Positions 56,883-64,000 of a stretch of 64,000 bases of DNA are shown in pieces. The position numbers and the translations under genes are program-made. This stretch comes from Orychophragmus violaceus (lineage: Eukaryota > Streptophyta > Magnoliopsida > Brassicales > Brassicaceae): assembly GCA_030180135.1 (NCBI GenBank), contig CM058233.1:24275615-24339614 (forward strand), in the 5' to 3' direction. Every line of letters starts with the position of its first letter. Position 1 is the stretch's first letter. The notes below the pieces were generated by a model that searched no databases, had not been told where the DNA came from, and saw nothing but the letters and a program-made list of their open reading frames with translations.

Positions 56883-58660
56883 TGAAAACCAAAGAAGTAT
56901 TCATAAAATTGAACAAATTCAGACATTTGTAGTTATTCCAAACCAAGATCAAAAGAGCACCCAACCTAAAGCTCCACTACCTAATGATCCAATCCAATCC
57001 CCTGAGAGAAAAACCACAATCAGAAGATTTGAGACTCCTAAATGTAGAATGAGGTATGGAATACATGAAACTCCTATAGAAGCCAATGCCTACAAGATCA
57101 AGCAAACCTTGATTATATTTATTCAAGACTCTAGTTTCTTTGGGACAAGAATGGAGAATCCTTATGATCACATGTACTACTTTGAGAGGTTGTGAAACAC
57201 AATTAGGATTGAATATGTGCATTAAGATAGTGTCAAGCTCCTTTTGTTCCCCTTATTAATTGGAGAAAAATCAATCCAATGGGAGAGAGCTCTAACTTCT
57301 CACTTTATTACTTCTTGGGATGATTATAAGAGGATCTTTCTCCTAAATTTCTACCCTACACAAAGAAAAATACAAGCTAGAAAAGACAGTTTGAGCTTCA
57401 AACAAGACTAGCATGAGACTTTTCATGAAGGATGGGAGAAACTTGGGCTACACAAGTGATTGTCCCCACCATGGGTTCAAGAAAGAAGCTATCCTTAATA
57501 TCTTCTATCATGGAGTGTATAAAGAGCACCAATGAACTTCAAATGAAGCTAGAAAAGGAAGGTTTGTGAACCTCACAATGGATCAAGGAGCGCTACTTGT
57601 TAACAATCTAGCCAAAAGTGAGGAGAAATATGTTGCTGGGTTTGAGAAAGTTTTAATTGAAAAGGGAGGCATTTAGGATGAAGAGAGAAAGGATTTGTAA
57701 GCGCTTAATGAGCTTTTAGATGAATTCTTACAAGCTACTCAAAAGTCATCTACCATTGTAAGGGAATAGAGTTAATGGTACAACATTCACCAACAAGGCT
57801 TTGAACCATAAATTCATGGAAACATAACTACAAGTCACGATTTGGGCTTGGAAAGGATGCTGCATCAACTATTAGAGGGACAAGCTTGTGAGACCATTAA
57901 GATGAACAAACATTTTTACAACATTCACACTTAGGTGATATCCTCTCAACATGATCTCTACACAAGACTTGATAACTTATCTTCTAGGCTCAACCACTTG
58001 GAGAATCAAGTTTCTCTAGAGAGGGCGATTATTAAAATACCCATGGATGGAATATAGGGTGAGGTTGAATAAAGTACCAAGGAATATTGTAGTGCAATCT
58101 TTTCAAAATATGTCAACTTGCTTGATGAGAATGATGAAGTAGTTGTTGAGAAAATGAAGTAAGTGGATAATTGTGAGATGATGGAGAATTCTTCACCCCT
58201 AAGACCTTGTGAAAAAATGGAGAAGCCTCATGAGAATGAAGATTTGGGTTGTTATAATCTTGAAAAACCTTTTTCATTGGATGAATTCTCTTTGAATTCT
58301 CTTTTTTCTACCCTAATGAAGCAAGAGAGTGAGAATGACAAGGAAAAGAGGAAAGAAAACGACACTGGCCATGACCAAGCTTAATGGTGATGAAAGGGAA
58401 ACCTTGGATGGAGAGAGCTTTCAAGGATTTTTTTAGTGAGCACATGAGAAGTTCTAAAAAGGATAGGTTGTATGTAGCTAAGAAAGCTCATCTTGCGAGA
58501 AAAAAGAAGACCAAAGAAGCCAAACCCTCCAACTATGCTCTATCCCTAAGAACTCTCACCTTGCATCAAATCAAGCTCAATGATAAAGCAACTGAGTATA
58601 AATTCAAATGCAAAGGAAGATTCAAGCCTTTCTCAAGTGCCAAGGCTATATGAAGCCTTG
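56883..58660 (+). pseudogene. Athila-like gag remnant
   Basis: Plus-strand frames with IRRFETPKCRMRYGIHETPIE, MENPYDHMYYFERL, LLLFPLLIGEKSIQWERAL, SHFITSWDDYKRIFLLNFYP, KDSLSFKQD and later KEEAILNIFYHGV-like and LTMDQGALLVNNLAK-like pieces, i.e. the gag core of an Athila-type element. A Glu/Asn-rich tail follows (58163-58653). Many stops, no intact protein. It is only distantly similar to the gag of A-C. Confidence 0.7.
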
Positions 58661-60616
58661 AAATTCAAAGAGAGCTAATTAAGCTTCAAAATCTGATCAC
58701 TGTCCTAACTATCAATCAAGAAGTTAGGTCATTCCCCAATTTTCACTTAAAACAAAGGTAGTCAAACTTAGAGACTCAAAACAAGCTCACTTGGGAGGAA
58801 GTCCCTTGTTTATCCCTTGTATGGATACTTAAAATTTTATCTTTCTAGTCATTGTTTATCTTTCTATTAGGTCTCTACATGTTGTAGACCTTTATGGGTC
58901 ATGGCATTAAGGGAAAAAAAGAAGGAAGGTCATGGCTAAATTACAAGTCGGGGAGGGGGGGGGGAAGCGGTCCAAATCATGTCATGATCCGATTTTGGGG
59001 GAATTCTCTTGCCTCCACCTCCCATTCCTCCTTCACATTCAACTCTAACTCCAACTCCAAGTAACAGCTCCAAGTCTCTTGTTCTTTCTTTGTGTCTTTT
59101 TTGAATTTTTGTTTTTTCTTGGTCTCTTCTCTATTACTTTCATCATACAAGGTACTGTGTGATTTGATTTTGAGGGAGAAGAATAGTTGCTAATAATGGT
59201 TTTGTGATCTTATATTCTTTTGTTGCATATTGAGTCTCATACATTCACTTATTGCATACAAAATCCATAAAAATGATTTGTTTTTGAAAATTTTCACAAA
59301 TAAAAAATCATATAGTTGCATTGGCATGCTGAGGATTGTGTCTAGAAGTCATTTAGAATTACATTCATTTGCATTTGAGAGCTAAGACATGTGTTCCTTG
59401 TAAAGATTTTTTTTTTTGTGAATTTGGATTATCATGGTAGCATGTGGTTGTTTGATGCATCTTGTGAGCTTGAAATTAGGGAAGAACCATTATTGGATCT
59501 CTTGCATTGATGTTGTTTTCTTGATTGAAGCATGTTGTGATTTTATTCCTTCCCTATCTATTAGAACTCTTAATCTTTACTTTAAATATCATGTTATGGT
59601 TTGAAAAGTGTTCTCATGGGTACCTAAATACATACTTGGACTATCTTTTAACTTTTTACCTCTATCTTGTTTGTCCAAGTAACTATCCCACCTTAAACCA
59701 ATCTTCCTTCCAAGCCTTAAACACTTTATTGAGAGCTATAAGGTCTTTTCGGATCAACTAAGCAAAAAGTGTTGAGTTTAGGACGACAAGGGTAATCTTC
59801 CATGTAGAAGCTAGCCTTGCGTCATTTAGGCTATGCATATGATAGGAAAGAAGTTTGTGGGAGAAACGGGAACCATTTGAGAAGTTTGAGAAAGAATAGG
59901 AGAAAGCAAAAGATTGATTTGGTGGGCAAAAGAAAAGTTGAAATAGCTCTAAGTGAAAAAAAAATCTCAAAAACAAAAAGCTTAAGGCTGAAATATGAAA
60001 AGAAAAGAAACTAGAAAAGAAAGAGCTATAGTGAAAGAGAAAGAGTTTACACCACCATGAATCAAAGATTGAAAAAAAAGTCTCCTAAGTGCTTAAAAGA
60101 AAAGATTATGATTGAGTTTTGTGGTTTGAGAAAGCAAAAACCCTTATGAAAGGGTACATTAGGATGAAAACTTCTTTGGTTTAGAACTTTTTGTAGGATC
60201 ATCTTGGGCATTAGGTAGATGAGATACCCTTGTATAAATAATTGTTCTCCACTCTTAGTATTTTGCGTAAGTTCATCCATTCTTTGACTGATCCATGTTC
60301 TTGAAAAGCCACAAATCATTTGAGATCATTTTCATCTCAAGACCTTAAACCCTTATCCAAATGTGTTTATTTGATTTGCACAATCATGATTCACCATTAA
60401 TTAATGAATTTTAAAGAGATTTAGGAACTCATGTGTAGGTTGAGATTTGGACTTGTTGCATGTAGTGATGAGCATGCCTAACTCTTTCGGAGTAGAGCAA
60501 GCTTGATTGTAGCATTTGGTTGCATGTCTATAATTTGTTTCCACCTTTGCTTTACAGTTGATTTTGGAAGCTTTGAGTTTTCACTTTCAAACCTTTCTTC
60601 CTTCTGGTCTTTGATT
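58661..60616. other. Non-coding interior of the plus-strand element
   Basis: AT-rich, without conserved ORFs. Includes a G-run (58949-58970, sense AAGTCGGGGAGGG..GGAAG) that resembles the secondary PPT-like tracts of B and C. Confidence 0.5.
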
Positions 60617-60655
60617 GTTTGCTTGCGGAAAAGCAAAATATAAGTTTGAGGAAAC
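60617..60655 (+). promoter_or_regulatory. PPT region with hairpin, plus-strand element
   Basis: Hairpin TTTGCTT-GCGGAA-AAGCAAA is followed by TAAGTTTGAGGAAAC, directly before the LTR start TGATAG. Same arrangement as in B and C. Confidence 0.7.
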
Positions 60656-62224
60656 TGATAGTATCATAATTTAGAGGTTTCTAGGATCAAAATTTGCATA
60701 CTTTCTTTCATATTGTATTCAATTTTAGTAATTTCATATGGAGTTCATTCATTTACGACTTAGTGTTTTTAGGATTAGATTTTGCATTGTTGTTATTTTC
60801 TTGAGTATTTCTAGGTGATTTTGGAGCAATAGAGAGTTCTTGGAGTTTCTAAGGAGGGTTGGAAGAGTTTGGAGGCCAAATGAGTGATTGAAAGTGAAAT
60901 GGTTATGAATAACCAAACAAATGGGCTTGAAAGATTGAGTCTTATGAATCCCTTCTGTTTACATTTAGCTCTTGTACTACAAATAGAAGTCGTGGATAAA
61001 TTAGTAAGCTTTCCAATGGAGGATGTTTCAAGAACTTTTCAGTTGTATACTAGACACATCTCAACACAGTCCGCAGCTCAACCCCATGTCCATTTTTGAT
61101 CAGAAGAAGTATCAGACAAAATCATCGGTCAGACCACTCCGATGGAATCTTCCAAGACCTTATTTTTACTGGGTCAAGACCCGTTTAGTTCCGGGTTGAC
61201 CCAATCAAACCCTTCCTCTTAGAATGTCTTTTTGGCAAAAATCACGTAATTTCTTTTCTGTTATGAATTTTTTAAATTCTAAGTTTTGTAAAATCTAAAT
61301 TTGTTGTATTTAAGCAATTACTTCTTTAATCTTCTTCATATCACCTTTTTAAGCTCATTAATTATGTTTCTTAACTTTTATCTTATGGGTTTAGTTGAGA
61401 AAATTATGATTAGTGAGTAGTTAGCGTTTGATCTTGGGATGAGTTGATTAGGGTGTGATTAGTGATTTTCATTGATGACTAAAACTTAATGTTGATTGAT
61501 CCTCGTGTATTTGGTATTCTCAATGCTATACTGACTTGAATTTTGAAAGTCTAGATCTTAGGGAATTTCATGCCCAGAAGGTGTTTGATAAAATTTCTCA
61601 AAGAACCAAATTTGATGATTTACATTCCTAGCTCATGGAAATAATTGTATATGGTGTTTATTGGTTAGAAGAACTTGTTTTTTTCATGATTTTTGTTCCT
61701 TAATCACAATTGAATTATTGTTCTTGATTAGAGAATTGACAAATTTATTAATATCAAGGAATTAGATTGGTCTAGCTTGATTGGATTGAATGCATGTTTA
61801 TCTTGTGATTTGCAATTGAAAAATTTAATGGTTACTTGATTAGCATATGAGTTAATGTTATGGAAAGAGTTAGCTTATATTTTTGATCTTAGGTCATATT
61901 TACCATTGTATGAATGTATGATCATCATATATTATTTCAAGATCAACCAAAACTCCAGAAGCTCATCCTATGATTCATATTTATTATTTACTTAATTCTC
62001 TTTACCTCTTTCTTTCTTGTTTCTATTTGCTTATCCCTTTTCAATAGCTTAGGATTGTTAGATTCAAACCTTTTTCTCTTGATTTGGCTTAGATTAGGAA
62101 ATTGTATGCATTTTTAGTGTTCTAAACTCTACCTATTTAGATTGGCACTTCATAATACTATAGTGACAAGTTTAGGAGATTTGAGGAATTGATATAGTTA
62201 AGAGACACTAAATACTACTTATCA
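60656..62224 (+). repeat. 3' LTR of plus-strand Athila-like element (1569 bp)
   Basis: TGATAGTATCATAATT to ACTTATCA, with TGATA/TATCA inverted ends. Length is typical for Athila LTRs. No CGATCG palindrome pairs are seen in it. Confidence 0.7.
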
Positions 62225-63068
62225 CTAAATCTAAACAAGATTGAAATTAGGATCAGTACGTTTTTAAGTCTATCTCTCTCTCTAGAGAAATACTCTTATT
62301 TAATGCGGGGGCTTCTTTATTTATGGTTGCACTCCCCATGGTTTCCTAGAGATTGTAGGGTATAAGACAGGATGTCTCATATCCTAGCGTTTATGTAACT
62401 CTTGGAGGGAACTATCGTGTTAGGCTCTCCTTTACTTTTTTTTTGATTTGCCGCACTGTTCATCTATAGAACGTTGTTTATGTTAACATATTGATTCTTC
62501 ATGCTCTTCTGGATTAGTACATCCGGCATGTTGATAGGTTTTCCTAATGGTCTGAATTGATTTGTATTTCTGTTATTGGGCCGAGTTTGATCGTGGGCTA
62601 GGCTAACTCGAAATACCAAACCCACCTCTAACATTACCCCTCAGTTCGGTGAGAGGTGAATAGTTAGAAGATAAAGAGTTAGCTATGCGTAAATTGAACT
62701 CGGTTTGACTTGGCATAACTTGATTGACCGAGAGTGCAGTTACATCAAGATGGGCTCCTACTATTACTTGACGATCTCGAGCTCAAATCCATCTACCTTT
62801 AAGAAAACTGGTAATTTTCTCAACCCCCGCGCATGCGCAGGGGTTTTATTATTGTAATGGTTTTGTTGAGTTCCATTTTTAGTAGTACTCCATCTTAAAT
62901 GAAATGTTTTAGTTGTCATGTCATATTTGTTGTCTATGTATTTTGGTGAAGAGTATTCGTTTTATCCCCTTAAAATATGTTCCTACCTTTTGGTGGTGGA
63001 TATGATTGGTGGTATTGTCGGTCAATTTGTCTCTCGGACGAATACATAGAGTTATAGGTCAATGTTAT
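62225..63068. other. Spacer with a GC-rich palindromic hairpin
   Basis: No gene seen. At about 62821-62849 a hairpin AACCCCCGCGCATGCGCAGG..GGTT stands out in AT-rich DNA. It could mark the end of a Helitron-like or other short element, unproven. Confidence 0.4.
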
Positions 63069-63710
63069 TGTTGGGATAGTGTCCTGAAATCACACTTGTA
63101 CTCACTCCTGATGATAGTTGTGTGTTGAGATCAGACATTCGTATAATACTGGGCGGTTGCAATGTTTTGCTAGAAGCCTCTTGCAATCTGTAAGTTGTAG
63201 ACTTACTGCCAGTATTATATGATCCTATAGGGTCACACACCTAAGCAAACTGGAAGCTACGACATGGGAATGATCATTATGGTAATAATCATTTTAATGC
63301 GTATTGGATACACATTATTATCGACAAAATGGTGTTGTGTCGATCGACACAGCTTGTGTGTCGGTCGACACAGTTCGGGTTTCGAAAGGGCTTTTCGAAA
63401 TTAAGACTTAATCAAGTCTGGTCCCGTTAAGTGTGTTTTAGGTCGAATAAAACATGAGTGTCTCGACCTAAAACGCAAGCCGTCGAGTTTTTATCAGTGA
63501 GAAGAGCAGAAACACCAGAAACTGTAAGGTCCCATTGATCCGGCACTAGCATCCCGTTTCCAGCTTGTGTGCGTGTGTATCTGGTAGAGGCAAGGCACCT
63601 GCGTTGCTCCACTGATCTCGTTCACCATTTCATTCCGCTGCCAGTTCAAGGTAAGAACGAGGTTGGTTGAATTTCAATATATCAAACCCTAGATCCTAGG
63701 AGATCCAACA
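63069..63710 (+). repeat. 5' LTR of copia-type element (642 bp)
   Basis: Contains the palindrome pair TGTGTCGATCGACACA (63336-63351) and TGTGTCGGTCGACACA (63357-63372), 21 bp apart. Confidence 0.78.
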
Positions 63711-63711
63711 G

Positions 63712-63723
63712 TGGTATCAGAGC
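63712..63723 (+). promoter_or_regulatory. PBS, initiator tRNA-Met (copia-type element)
   Basis: TGGTATCAGAGC, 1 bp after the LTR end. Confidence 0.88.
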
Positions 63724-63794
63724 GTTGTTAGGGTTTAGTCTATTGAACCAGATGCAATTAATTCGAAAACTGATGTTATTAAACTGAATATTGC

Positions 63795-63995
63795 ATGCTA
63801 AATCATGTTTTCAAAATGTTAATCTCGGATTATGTGCCTGTTGAAAATGATGAAACTGTTGAAATCGCACCGCGTAAAATTTTTAGGGTTTGTCGCAGAG
63901 TGTCGATCGACACAAAGCGTGTGTCGGTCGACACAAAGCGTGTGTCGGTCGACACAAAGCAAAAACTCGTAAACAATTTTAGGGTTTCGATCTGA
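63795..63995 (+). other. Leader/possible gag start of copia element with SIDT/SVDT repeats
   Basis: An open frame in which three palindromes at 63900-63956 (each 21 bp apart) read as VSIDTKR, VSVDTKR, VSVDTKQ. It ends before the window edge. Whether it is translated is unknown; it may simply be leader. Confidence 0.4.
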
Positions 63996-64000
63996 GATCG

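Larger units (their letters stand above)
56883..62224 (+). mobile_element. Decayed plus-strand Athila-like element (5'-truncated)
   Basis: A gag remnant (56883-58660), a long non-coding interior, a PPT-type tract with hairpin (60617-60655) and a 3' LTR (60656-62224). The 5' LTR and gag N-terminus are missing at the junction with LINE copy 3. TGATA..TATCA ends and the PPT hairpin tie it to the same broad lineage as A-C. Confidence 0.7.
63069..64000 (+). mobile_element. Ty1/copia-type element, 5' end (runs off right edge)
   Basis: LTR 63069-63710 (TGTTGGGATAG..AGATCCAACA, inverted ends TGTTGG/CCAACA), followed after 1 bp by the initiator tRNA-Met PBS TGGTATCAGAGC. Leader and the first gag codons follow. 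The LTR length, ends and PBS fit Ty1/copia. Candidate target duplication gttat at 63064-63068; its partner is outside the window. Confidence 0.75.

Noticed and set aside
58949..58970. G-run as the primary PPT of the plus-strand element
   Set aside because: It lies 1.7 kb from the LTR start. The tract at 60641-60655 with its hairpin touches the LTR and is the better primary PPT.
62821..62849. Helitron end at the CGCGCATGCGC hairpin
   Set aside because: No CTRR end or 5' TC partner could be shown, so it is only noted as a hairpin.

Overview
This window is plant nuclear DNA, most likely from a Brassicaceae species. It is a gene-poor, heterochromatin-like block built almost entirely of transposable elements, many nested in each other. 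The evidence is Athila-type LTR retrotransposons with tRNA-Asp primer sites, plant LINEs with a DUF4283/zinc-knuckle ORF1 and a C-terminal RNase H, a CACTA transposon, and broken remnants of plant host genes (an MFAP1-like splicing factor and a DUF1685 gene). I found no intact host gene, tRNA gene or rRNA gene.

Layout. 1-3981: Athila-like element A (minus sense, cut by the window edge), inserted into the 3' end of a Tat-lineage element (3982-6590, plus sense) that carries an antisense multi-exon ORF. 6795-10862: decayed CACTA transposon (minus), abutting a decayed LINE (10863-15890, minus). 15932-16484: hAT-like MITE with a perfect 8-bp target duplication. 17090-17466: foldback MITE with telomere-like repeats. 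17692-18930: gag pseudogene. 20554-22065: an unknown two-exon gene remnant and an MFAP1 pseudogene. 22836-28747: LINE with an intact 1380-codon ORF2 whose 5' third is inverted (twin priming), with a 17-bp target duplication. 29279-38792: non-autonomous element with 3.6-kb LTRs (LARD-like), containing a 500-bp assembly gap. 39425-39750: DUF1685 pseudogene. 40085-56880: a LINE fragment split by Athila-like element C (40531-55978), itself split by young element B (41999-48532). 56883-62224: decayed plus-strand Athila-like element. 63069-end: 5' LTR and leader of a Ty1/copia element.

How the parts work. A, B and C are one family: 5' LTR, tRNA-Asp PBS, gag, retropepsin, then in C an Athila ORF-1/env-like module, a hairpin, PPT and 3' LTR. 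B and C have no reverse transcriptase or integrase, so they would depend on enzymes from elsewhere. The most interesting signals are two non-coding features. The first is a set of about 30 groups of CGATCG-centred palindromes, nearly all spaced 20-22 bp centre to centre, placed at module boundaries and about 105 bp upstream of the LTR TATA box, and also present in the unrelated copia element. The second is four small hairpins with GNRA-type loops in every LTR of A, B and C, whose stems co-vary between elements.
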